Source: Flavobacteriales bacterium
GTDB lineage: Bacteria > Bacteroidota > Bacteroidia > Flavobacteriales_E > Vicingaceae
Assembly (NCBI GenBank): GCA_016763795.1
Contig: JAESTF010000199.1
Coordinates: 1 to 32,300 of the forward strand
Reading direction: 5' to 3'
DNA length: 32,300 bases
Below the pieces are notes generated by a model. That model did no database searches and had not been told where the DNA came from. It saw only the letters and a list, made by a program, of their open reading frames with translations. Both the position numbers and the translations under genes were made by a program. Positions 17,390 to 25,750 of this stretch are shown piece by piece; positions within the stretch are counted from its first letter, which is position 1; every line of letters begins with the position of its first letter.

Positions 17390-19393
17390 CTATTTTTCTA
17401 TCAGTAACGCACTTGCTTGCATCTCACTCATTTCTACCAACCTTATAAACTCTGCTCTATAGCCATTATCGTCTTTCCCTTTACTGCTTTTAGCTAGTTT
17501 TATAACTTGTGTATAAGAAGCATTTACTTTATGTTTAGAATTTCTTAACAACAACCCAAACTCAGCAACAGCAGCTGAAAACTTAAAGTTATTAGAACTC
17601 TTTGCAAAAGGAACTAATTTGCCTTTTAAATGCCTTACAATTAGTTTACTCTTTTTTCCTTGAGGAGCTTTGTATCTAAATTTTACAGTTAATATTTCGT
17701 TGTTGTTAGAAGTTTTTTCAATTTCATTTTTTTGGTATCTTAAAGGATCTACACTTGCTATTTCTTCAGAGCTGCCTTTTAAAACCACCTCGTATAAAGC
17801 TGTAACAGTATGCCCAGACCCTAGCTCTCCAGCATCTTTTGTATCATCATTAAAGTCTTCATCATTTAATAGTCTGTTTTCGTAGCCAATTAATTTATAA
17901 GAAGCTATTTTGTTAGGATTAAATTCTACTTGAATTTTAACATCTTTAGCAATGGTGTGCATTGTTCCTCCCATTTCGGTAACCAACACTTTTTTAGCTT
18001 CTAAAATGTTATCAATGTAAGCGTAATTCCCGTTTCCTTTATCAGCTAAAGTTTCCATTTTAGAATCTTTGTAATTCCCCATTCCAAAACCTAAACAGGT
18101 TAAAAATACACCAGATTCTCTTTTCTTTTCAATCAATCTAGTCATTTCACCATCACTACTTGCTCCAATATTAAAATCACCATCAGTAGCTAAAATAACT
18201 CTGTTGTTTCCTTCTTTTATGAAATTTTCTATGGCAACTTTATATGCTAATTTTATTCCTGCACCACCAGCTGTAGAGCCTCCAGCATTTAAGTTGTTTA
18301 ATGCATTCATTATTTTTTCTTTTTCATTTCCAGGAGTAGATTCTAATACTAAACCAGCAGCACCAGCATAAACAACTATTGCAACCTTGTCGTTTTCAGT
18401 AAGGTTTTTAATTAATAATCCGAATGATTTTTTTAATAAAGGCAATTTATTTGGAGAGCTCATAGAACCAGAAACATCTAATAAAAAAACGATATTGCTT
18501 GAAGGAAGATTTTCCATTTCAATTTTTTCTCCTTGTATTCCGATATGTACTAATTTGTGTTTTGTGTTCCACGGACAATCACTCATTTCTGTAGTTATCG
18601 AAAAAGGAGCCTCGTCTTTTGGTTGAGGATAATCATAATTAAAATAATTAATCATTTCTTCAATTCTTACTGCATCAATTGGCGGGTTTTGACCGCTATT
18701 AATAAACCTTCTCATATTAGAATACGAAGCTGCATCAACATCAATAGAAAAAGTAGAAAGTGGTGTAGCTTTTGCCATTTTAAAATTATTTTCTGGATTA
18801 TGAGCATACCCTTCTGTGTTAAAATTATCTCTTCGAGATTCTATAGGAGCAGATAAATAGCCATAAGATTTATTTCTGTTTTTTTGCTTTCTGTATTTTC
18901 TTTTTGAAGAAATTGAAGCTACTGAACGGCTAGGCATGTTTTTAATGTCTTGAACTGTAATTGTTGTTTCAGAAGAAACTTCATCTTTACTAATCAAAGG
19001 AATTTCATTGGTAATAATCGTAAATTCTTCTAAGTTCTCTGCTGAGGCGCTAAGCGTTATATTTTTAACCGTATTTTTTCCTGCGGAAACAATAATGTTT
19101 TCAATTTTTTCAAGCTTATATCCAACATAAGCAACTTGAATTTTATATTTTCCAGGCTTAATATTTGTAAAAATATATTTCCCATCAAAATCGGTAGTAG
19201 TTCCTGATACTTGAGTGTTTGATTTAAATAAAGTTACATTAGCAAAAGGCAAAGGGTCTCCATTTGATGCATCGATGATTTCGCCTTTTAAAGTTCCGGT
19301 AGCATTTTGAGCTATTAATCCATTAAATGAGGATAGTAAAATAAATACTAACAAAATAGGTAGTGTTTGTGTTGCTTTTTTTATTGTTTTCAT
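17390..19393 (-). CDS. VWA domain protein (YfbK-like, DUF3520 C-terminal) with N-terminal carboxypeptidase-regulatory-like domain
   Basis: Signal peptide; GTLKGEIIDASNGDPLPFANVTLFKSNTQVSGTTTDFDGKYIFTNIKPGKYKIQVAYVGYK; VWA MIDAS VFLLDVSGSMSSPNKL; YfbK N-terminal FSIDVDAASYSNMRRFINSGQNPP. Confidence 0.92.
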   Translation of the reverse strand: MKTIKKATQTLPILLVFILLSSFNGLIAQNATGTLKGEIIDASNGDPLPFANVTLFKSNTQVSGTTTDFDGKYIFTNIKPGKYKIQVAYVGYKLEKIENIIVSAGKNTVKNITLSASAENLEEFTIITNEIPLISKDEVSSETTITVQDIKNMPSRSVASISSKRKYRKQKNRNKSYGYLSAPIESRRDNFNTEGYAHNPENNFKMAKATPLSTFSIDVDAASYSNMRRFINSGQNPPIDAVRIEEMINYFNYDYPQPKDEAPFSITTEMSDCPWNTKHKLVHIGIQGEKIEMENLPSSNIVFLLDVSGSMSSPNKLPLLKKSFGLLIKNLTENDKVAIVVYAGAAGLVLESTPGNEKEKIMNALNNLNAGGSTAGGAGIKLAYKVAIENFIKEGNNRVILATDGDFNIGASSDGEMTRLIEKKRESGVFLTCLGFGMGNYKDSKMETLADKGNGNYAYIDNILEAKKVLVTEMGGTMHTIAKDVKIQVEFNPNKIASYKLIGYENRLLNDEDFNDDTKDAGELGSGHTVTALYEVVLKGSSEEIASVDPLRYQKNEIEKTSNNNEILTVKFRYKAPQGKKSKLIVRHLKGKLVPFAKSSNNFKFSAAVAEFGLLLRNSKHKVNASYTQVIKLAKSSKGKDDNGYRAEFIRLVEMSEMQASALLIEK

Positions 19394-19508
19394 AATTATA
19401 ATTTTTAGTGAGACTTATTTTTTGATAGGTAGATGTAAGTAATTCTTAAATTCCATAAAACGAATGATTATTTTTGTTTGAAAATCAGTTTAATTATTAA
19501 AATTATTC

Positions 19509-20624
19509 TTGGATAGAGTAGATAATATACAAGCAAGCAAACAGAAAAAAGTTTCTGACAACAATCAAAATCGATACGATTTTATAATTGTTGGACAAGG
19601 GTTGGCAGGTTCTGTATTGGCTTATTCGTTAATGCAGAAAAAGCAAAAAGTTTTGGTAATTGATGAAGAAGCTCAATCAAGTTCTTCTAGGGTAGCTGCA
19701 GGGTTATGTAATCCTGTAGTTTTTAAACGATTGACTAAAAGTTGGATGATAGATGAGGTTTTACCTTTTGCTAAAGCATTCTATCAAAATCAAGAAACAT
19801 TATTAAATGAGCAGTTTTATTTTGATGTTCCATTATATAAATTGTTTGTGGATGAAAAAGAGCAACAGTTTTGGAAACAAAAAAGCAATGAACCTCATTT
19901 GTTTGATTGGATAAATGATAAAACAGAATTCCCTTTTGATGCAACACATTTAACTTATCCTTTTGGTGCTGCTAAAACCTTACAGTCAGGATTTTTAAAA
20001 ACAGCAAGTTGGTTGTCTAAATTTAAAAACTATTTGATTGATAATAATGCTTATCTCAACCAAAAATTTGATTACAGTAAAATTGAATTAATTGAAAATG
20101 GTGTAGTTTGGAATGGTTATCGAGCTAAAAAAATTATTTTTTGCGAAGGATATCAATGTACCCACAATCCTTATTTTGACTGGTTACCATTTAAATTAAC
20201 CAAAGGAGAAGTGTTAACGGTAAAGTTTAAAAATTTAGAATTAAAGCATGCCATTAATAAAGGTGTTTTTGTCCTTCCTTATGAGGATAATTATAAATTA
20301 GGAGCAACTTATAATTGGGACGAGTTGGATGAAGTTCCCACCCAAGAAGGAAAAGAACAATTGTTAAAAAGAGCTGCACGCTTTATTGATGATGATATAG
20401 AAATTATCTCTCATAAGGCTGGTGTTCGTCCAACAGTTTCTGATAGAAGACCTCTGTTAGGGATCCATCCAAAAGAGAAACAATTAGCAGTGTTTAATGG
20501 AATGGGAACAAAGGGGGTAATGTTAGCTCCTTATTTTGCAAATAAAATGGTACATTTAATGCTCAAAAATGAGCCACTTCCAAGTGAGGTAAATATTAAT
20601 CGATTTATTAAAAAAGAGGCTTGA
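19509..20624 (+). CDS. FAD-dependent oxidoreductase (DAO family)
   Basis: YDFIIVGQGLAGSVLAYSLMQKKQKVLVIDEE Rossmann FAD motif; C-terminal GVRPTVSDRRPLLGIHPKEKQLAVFNGMGTKGVMLAPYFA; TTG start apparent. Confidence 0.88.
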   Translation: MDRVDNIQASKQKKVSDNNQNRYDFIIVGQGLAGSVLAYSLMQKKQKVLVIDEEAQSSSSRVAAGLCNPVVFKRLTKSWMIDEVLPFAKAFYQNQETLLNEQFYFDVPLYKLFVDEKEQQFWKQKSNEPHLFDWINDKTEFPFDATHLTYPFGAAKTLQSGFLKTASWLSKFKNYLIDNNAYLNQKFDYSKIELIENGVVWNGYRAKKIIFCEGYQCTHNPYFDWLPFKLTKGEVLTVKFKNLELKHAINKGVFVLPYEDNYKLGATYNWDELDEVPTQEGKEQLLKRAARFIDDDIEIISHKAGVRPTVSDRRPLLGIHPKEKQLAVFNGMGTKGVMLAPYFANKMVHLMLKNEPLPSEVNINRFIKKEA

Positions 20625-20664
20625 TTTTTGCACCAACTTTGGTCAAATTAAAAAAATTACAACT

Positions 20665-21009
20665 ATGAAAAAACTAATCCCTATTATAATTCTATCAATT
20701 GCTTTTGGATTTTCAATTAATACTGTTAAAGCTCAAAAAGTGTATACCGTAAAATACGAAAGCCAAGCAGATGTTAAAGTTTACATTGTAAAGTATGAAT
20801 CGCAATGCGATTTAAAGGTTTATCATGTAAAATATGAATCACAAGCAAAAAAAGATGGTAAATGGTTTAATGTAAAGTACGAAAGCCAGGCAGACAAGAA
20901 AATCTATTATGTAAAGTATGAATCTCAAGCAGATTTAAAAATTTACTATGTGGATTATGAATCTCAAGCTGGCTGGAAAAATTCTTCTAAGTCACATTTA
21001 ATGAAATAG
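20665..21009 (+). CDS. Small secreted protein of six ~13-aa KxYxVKYESQADL repeats (DUF6150-like)
   Basis: Signal peptide MKKLIPIIILSIAFGFSINTVKAQ, then KVYTVKYESQADV/KVYIVKYESQCDL/KVYHVKYESQAKKDG/KWFNVKYESQADK/KIYYVKYESQADL/KIYYVDYESQAGW. Confidence 0.85.
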   Translation: MKKLIPIIILSIAFGFSINTVKAQKVYTVKYESQADVKVYIVKYESQCDLKVYHVKYESQAKKDGKWFNVKYESQADKKIYYVKYESQADLKIYYVDYESQAGWKNSSKSHLMK

Positions 21010-21013
21010 TATT

Positions 21014-21847
21014 TTAACAACCATCAGGGCCAATATCTAATACAAACTTTTGTTTAACAGTTAATCCTTTTGCATTTTTTGCGGGATTCCATTTAGGCAT
21101 TGATTGAACCAGTTTAACTAACATGTTATCTATTTCTGTATCACCATAAGAGCTATCTATTAGAATGCTTTCGGGGTTTCCATTCTTATTAATTGTAAAA
21201 GAGATAGATGCTTGAGGTAAAAGTTTAAAATTTTTAGCTTGAATTTTATTCATACTATTTTTTTCAAAATAAGTAATCATTTGCTCATAACCATTAATAT
21301 ACTCTGCTTCTATTTTAGGGGTAACAATTAAAGATACATTCATTTGTCGGTTTTGAATTTGGTCGTTATAATTTTTCTTTTGATAATGAACATTGATAAG
21401 GATATTAGAAGAAATACTGGCTGAATTAAAAAGCTCTTTTTGTTTGCTGGTTAACGTTGCATCTAAACCTTTTGCTTCATATTCTTTACCATTTATAGTC
21501 GCTGTAATAATAACAGAGTTATAATCAGAAATCCAACTAGAAGGATAATTTTCAATAATATCGCTAAGGGATTTAGCTTTTTTTATTTTTTCTTGAGTTA
21601 TAGGTCTATAAAATCCTTGCTTGGTAAAGCCTCTAACCATATAAGATATTTTCTGTTTTACAGGAGCTTTTTTTAAGTTAGAAATTTCTAGCTCAAAATA
21701 AGTTTTGACCGAATCAGATGGTGCTACGGTAACAGGATTTGTGTTAGAATTTCTTAATTCAACATTTTCTGATTTATTGATAAATCCAAAAGCAGTAAAA
21801 CCAATAATTGCGATTATTGTACTAAAAAGTATCATCTTTTTTTTCAT
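21014..21847 (-). CDS. Secreted/anchored protein with TonB C-terminal-like domain
   Basis: N-terminal TM/signal MKKKMILFSTIIAIIGFTAFGF; C-terminal ASISFTINKNGNPESILIDSSYGDTEIDNMLVKLVQSMPKWNPAKNAKGLTVKQKFVLDI resembles the TonB_C fold. Confidence 0.75.
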   Translation of the reverse strand: MKKKMILFSTIIAIIGFTAFGFINKSENVELRNSNTNPVTVAPSDSVKTYFELEISNLKKAPVKQKISYMVRGFTKQGFYRPITQEKIKKAKSLSDIIENYPSSWISDYNSVIITATINGKEYEAKGLDATLTSKQKELFNSASISSNILINVHYQKKNYNDQIQNRQMNVSLIVTPKIEAEYINGYEQMITYFEKNSMNKIQAKNFKLLPQASISFTINKNGNPESILIDSSYGDTEIDNMLVKLVQSMPKWNPAKNAKGLTVKQKFVLDIGPDGC

Positions 21848-21909
21848 AACAAATTAATTTTTAAGATTAAATGATAGAACAAATCTAACACTGAATTGTC
21901 TTTTTTAGC

Positions 21910-21946
21910 GTAAACAGACTGTAAATTAATGTAAAACCATTGTAAA
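21910..21946. promoter_or_regulatory. Four phased GTAAA direct repeats (candidate OmpR-type operator)
   Basis: GTAAA starts at 21910, 21921, 21931 and 21942 (spacings 11, 10, 11) in the divergent intergenic region. Confidence 0.45.
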
Positions 21947-21984
21947 AGAGTATTCAGCAAAAACAAAAACTATAAATTTACAAC

Positions 21985-22827
21985 ATGAAAAAATGGAGGC
22001 TCGTATTTGTTGGAATACTATTTTTTTTCGCAGTTGAAGGATGTGAAAAAAATGATTTTGAATTACAACAGGATCATGAAGAGGTAATTATGCGAAAAAT
22101 TGGGCATGAAATTTTACTATCTTCAGGAGATACCGTTTCTTTGGTTAAACCAATTATAAAAGAAGGGAGTCAATACAGAATTCAATTTGCTACAGAATTC
22201 GGGTTTCCACCCGAAGAGTTGGCTGTTATAATTGACACTACTTTAAAAAGAGCTCAGTTTAAAGAAAATTATTTAGTGAAAGTTGAAAAATGTGCGACAG
22301 GTGAGGTGGTTTATAGCTATGAGGTTGATGTTTTTGCTCCAACACCTTTTTTAGAGGAACTAGCCTGCAAAGAGAGAGCGCAGCCAGAATCTTGTTATGA
22401 AGTAATTATTCAGTTTATTAGACCTGAACAAGGTTCATTAAATGGTTTTGTATATATATATCTAATTGTCCCTGTTTTTTTTATAGGGCTATTTTTTCTT
22501 AAAAGGAAAAAATCAAGGCTAGATAAGGATAAAATTAAAATAGGGGAATATTTATTTGATGCTCAAAAGATGACCCTTATTCGGCAGGAAAAAACCATTG
22601 AATTAACAAGTAAGGAAAATGAGTTGTTGAGTTTGTTGTATGCATCTGTTAATGAAACTGTAAATAAAGAAACGCTGCTGAATAAAGTATGGGGAGATGA
22701 AGGAGATTATGTAGGCAGAACGCTAGATGTATATATTTCTAAACTCAGAAAAAAATTAGAAAGTGATTCTTCAATTAAATTGAAGAATATTAGAGGAATT
22801 GGTTATAAATTGATTGTTGAGGATTAA
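21985..22827 (+). CDS. Membrane-spanning OmpR/PhoB-type winged-helix transcriptional regulator, periplasmic N-terminus and cytoplasmic C-terminal DNA-binding domain
   Basis: N-terminal signal MKKWRLVFVGILFFFAVEG; TM GFVYIYLIVPVFFIGLFFLKRKKSR; C-terminal IELTSKENELLSLLYASVNETVNKETLLNKVWGDEGDYVGRTLDVYISKLRKKLESDSSIKLKNIRGIGYKLIVE (Trans_reg_C). Confidence 0.9.
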   Translation: MKKWRLVFVGILFFFAVEGCEKNDFELQQDHEEVIMRKIGHEILLSSGDTVSLVKPIIKEGSQYRIQFATEFGFPPEELAVIIDTTLKRAQFKENYLVKVEKCATGEVVYSYEVDVFAPTPFLEELACKERAQPESCYEVIIQFIRPEQGSLNGFVYIYLIVPVFFIGLFFLKRKKSRLDKDKIKIGEYLFDAQKMTLIRQEKTIELTSKENELLSLLYASVNETVNKETLLNKVWGDEGDYVGRTLDVYISKLRKKLESDSSIKLKNIRGIGYKLIVED

Positions 22828-22828
22828 T

Positions 22829-24373
22829 TTACTCTTCTGTCATCAAAATCTTTAACACATTTAATTGATTGTCTTTATCTACTTTTTTACCATCATGGTA
22901 AAAAGTAATTAATTGCAAAGGGACATTGTTCCAACAAAGATTTGCAACATTATCTGGGCTAATAGTATGTCTACCTACAGTTTTCTCTGTGGGCCAATCT
23001 ATTTGCGGAAAACAGACATAAGCCAACTCAGAGCAAACTATTTTTTCGGTAGTATTTACATCAAAATTAAAATCATATTCTTTACCTATTTGTCTAAAAG
23101 CAAGCAGTAAAGATTCCTTTTCTTTTTCAGTTACATTATCTTTAAAAATAGGCCTTAGAATAGCAATATCATCAATATTCATAAACTCTTCTAAAGAGCT
23201 TAGTTTAACACCTTCGCGTAAAGCTTCAACAATACAATAGCCATTCTTAGAGTCTTCATCATTTCCTTTAGGAGTAATTTTATGATGATGAGGTTGAATA
23301 ACTTCATGCTCCCACAATCCTTTTTCTTTTAATTCTTTTTGATTTCCAACCCAAATAGCTACATGGCCAAAATGACCAGGAATTAATTTATCAGTTAATC
23401 TGAAAGGTGTTTTTTCTAAAATAATATCAAGCGGTTGTAGTTGTGCTAGTAATTCTTTTCTAATAACTTCTTTACCGTATAGTTTCCCTTTACGTGATTC
23501 AATTAGGCCTACAGAATTTCCAAAAAATTTACTTACCCCATCAAAACCATCATCACGTAATTCTGCGACCACATCACGAGAAATTTTACCAAACATTTTA
23601 AATTTCTTTTTTAACATTCCTGCTGTTCCGATATTCTTTAAATGATTGTACGATGGACTCGAATAAATCAATAGTCTTAAATAAGATAAATCATCATCTT
23701 TTAAATCAGTAAATAATTCTTTTTTTTCTTCAAAAAACCGAATACCTTCTTGAATCCGTTTTTGTTTACTCATAGAATTAGCAGCTAAGGTGATCTCTAA
23801 TAATTCATTAGCAGAAATTCCAAAACCTTTATCAGGGTCATTTAACAACCTTCTAAGACGTTTATCATTTTCAAATAGCAATGCACCCATCATATAATTA
23901 TCATATAGTGTAAGTGCAGCAGCAACTGAAAGCATTACTGCTTTTGTTCTTATTACTTCAGGGATTTGTTCTTTTTCTAATTCTTCTTTAGTAGCATCTA
24001 AAGCACATTCGTAGCGATTAGTTACAGCATAAAGTTTATCCCTTAAATCTAGGCACAACTGTGTATTTTCTTTTAAGAATTCTAAATTTTTAGAGCCAAT
24101 AGGCTTATCTGGATTTTGGCTAATTTCTTTCGCAATTTTCAGCATTTCAGCTCTTACCATTAAGCTTTGCTCTACTAAAATTTGAAACTCTATAATTTCA
24201 AAATCTACTAAAGAATCTAAGTCATTAACCGAATTTATTTGATTTTGAATGTTAACCCAACATAGTTTTTTTTGTTGTTTTTTCTTTTCTTTCGTAGAGA
24301 AATAACCAACAACTAGAATCATTATAACCAATGTAATGATATAATAGGGAAAATATTTTTTTTCGAGGCGCAT
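22829..24373 (-). CDS. Permuted papain-like amidase, YiiX/YaeF (NlpC/P60 clan) family
   Basis: TM N-terminus; DIILEKTPFRLTDKLIPGHFGHVAIWVGN...(His) ... EYDFNFDVNTTEKIVCSELAYVCFPQIDW (Cys). Confidence 0.82.
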   Translation of the reverse strand: MRLEKKYFPYYIITLVIMILVVGYFSTKEKKKQQKKLCWVNIQNQINSVNDLDSLVDFEIIEFQILVEQSLMVRAEMLKIAKEISQNPDKPIGSKNLEFLKENTQLCLDLRDKLYAVTNRYECALDATKEELEKEQIPEVIRTKAVMLSVAAALTLYDNYMMGALLFENDKRLRRLLNDPDKGFGISANELLEITLAANSMSKQKRIQEGIRFFEEKKELFTDLKDDDLSYLRLLIYSSPSYNHLKNIGTAGMLKKKFKMFGKISRDVVAELRDDGFDGVSKFFGNSVGLIESRKGKLYGKEVIRKELLAQLQPLDIILEKTPFRLTDKLIPGHFGHVAIWVGNQKELKEKGLWEHEVIQPHHHKITPKGNDEDSKNGYCIVEALREGVKLSSLEEFMNIDDIAILRPIFKDNVTEKEKESLLLAFRQIGKEYDFNFDVNTTEKIVCSELAYVCFPQIDWPTEKTVGRHTISPDNVANLCWNNVPLQLITFYHDGKKVDKDNQLNVLKILMTEE

Positions 24374-24468
24374 CGTTTAATTTGTTCTGTTGAGTCTGTC
24401 GATACATTTGGCAAATTCAAGAACTTAAAAATAAGAATTTCTTTTAAATCTTTATTTTTACATTAAAT

Positions 24469-24530
24469 AAAATCATTGTCAGTTTGAGTGATTCGCTGAA
24501 AGCGAATTGTATTGAAAACAAAATGATTTT
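24469..24530. repeat. Flavobacterial REP-like palindromic unit
   Basis: GTCAGTTTGAGTG-ATTCGCTGAAAGCGAAT-TGTATTGAAAAC core with hairpin ATTCGCT/AGCGAAT (24491-24507) and outer inverted repeat AAAATCATT (24469-24477) / AATGATTTT (24522-24530). Confidence 0.75.
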
Positions 24531-24542
24531 AAACAAAAAATT

Positions 24543-24869
24543 ATGACAATAGAAGAAGCACAACAAGCAGTTGACGAATGGATTAAGGAAAATGGAGTTC
24601 GTTACTTTAATGAGTTAACCAATATGGCAATGCTTACTGAAGAAGTAGGGGAAGTTGCTCGAATTATTGCCAGAAGGTATGGTGAACAATCAGAAAAAGA
24701 GAGCGATAAGAAAAAAGACTTAGGAGAAGAAATGGCTGATGTGTTGTTTGTGTTAATTTGTTTAGCAAACCAAACAGGTGTAGATTTAACTGATGCGTTG
24801 CAAAAGAGTTTAGAGAAAAAAGCTAAACGTGATAAGGAAAGGCATCATAATAACCCAAAGTTGAAATAG
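24543..24869 (+). CDS. MazG-like nucleotide pyrophosphohydrolase
   Basis: MTIEEAQQAVDEWIKENGVRYFNELTNMAMLTEEVGEVARIIARRYGEQ...KKDLGEEMADVLFVLICLANQTGVDL (EEVGE...EEMADV motifs). Confidence 0.93.
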   Translation: MTIEEAQQAVDEWIKENGVRYFNELTNMAMLTEEVGEVARIIARRYGEQSEKESDKKKDLGEEMADVLFVLICLANQTGVDLTDALQKSLEKKAKRDKERHHNNPKLK

Positions 24870-24989
24870 TTTTTTTTGCAACTTAGATTATTGGCCTTTT
24901 TAATAATTAGGTTTAGCTTAACTTATAACAGGGATGTATATCTGAAGCAAATTAAAATCGATTTTTGTGGTGCCTTAGGAATGTAATTT

Positions 24990-25070
24990 ATGGATTGGTT
25001 TGATGTGTTATTAGATAGAGTCCTTTGGTTATTTTTAATACTTTCGTTATTGTTTTATAAGAAAAAATAA
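24990..25070 (+). CDS. Candidate 26-aa single-TM microprotein
   Basis: ATG..TAA encoding MDWFDVLLDRVLWLFLILSLLFYKKK, AGGA about 10 nt upstream, 4 nt before the methyltransferase start. Confidence 0.4.
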   Translation: MDWFDVLLDRVLWLFLILSLLFYKKK

Positions 25071-25074
25071 AAGG

Positions 25075-25656
25075 ATGGAGTTAACAAAAGAGTTTTGGGA
25101 TGAAAGGTATCAAAATGATGATATTGGTTGGGATGTTGGAGAAATAACAACACCCTTAAAGGCATATTTTGATCAATTAGAAGATAAATCAATCTCTATT
25201 TTAATTCCTGGTGCAGGAAATTCTTATGAAGCAGAATACCTTCATAATTTAGGGTTTAGAAATGTAGTGGTAATTGATATTGCTCCTACAGTAATTTCAA
25301 AGTTTAAAGAAAGAGTGTTTGGGTTTCCAAAACCCCATATTATAAAATCAAATTTTTTTGAGTTGAATGGACGGTTTGATATAATTGTGGAGCAAACATT
25401 TTTTTGTGCAATAGATAAAAAACTAAGGCAAAAGTATGCAGTGCAGGCTCATAAATTATTAAAACCAAATGGGAAAATTGTAGGGTTAATGTTTGATGCA
25501 CCTTTAAACGAAGATCATCCGCCTTTTGGGGGAAGTGTTACAGAGTATAAAACTTATTTTACTTCGTTATTTGATGTTCAAGTTATGGATCCAGCTTACA
25601 ACTCTATAGAAACAAGAATGGGGCGAGAGATTTTTGTTAAAATGGTTAAGAAGTAG
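25075..25656 (+). CDS. SAM-dependent methyltransferase, thiopurine S-methyltransferase (TPMT)-like
   Basis: MELTKEFWDERYQNDDIGWDVGEITTPLKAYFDQ...ILIPGAGNSYEAEYLHNLGFRNVVVIDIAP...EQTFFCAIDKKLRQKYAVQAHKLLKPNG. Confidence 0.9.
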   Translation: MELTKEFWDERYQNDDIGWDVGEITTPLKAYFDQLEDKSISILIPGAGNSYEAEYLHNLGFRNVVVIDIAPTVISKFKERVFGFPKPHIIKSNFFELNGRFDIIVEQTFFCAIDKKLRQKYAVQAHKLLKPNGKIVGLMFDAPLNEDHPPFGGSVTEYKTYFTSLFDVQVMDPAYNSIETRMGREIFVKMVKK

Positions 25657-25750
25657 AATTACTTTATTGGTTTAAATTCTGCCCTTTTTTCCAGCCAATA
25701 ATTTTTTTTATCTATATCGTGGCCAATCTAAACTCTAAAGCTCTATGTTT

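Noticed and set aside
17670-18856. Plus-strand ORFs 17670..17885, 18387..18626 and 18557..18856
   Set aside because: Antisense to the VWA gene.
22913-23110. Plus-strand ORF 65 aa
   Set aside because: Antisense to the YiiX-like gene, no supporting signals.
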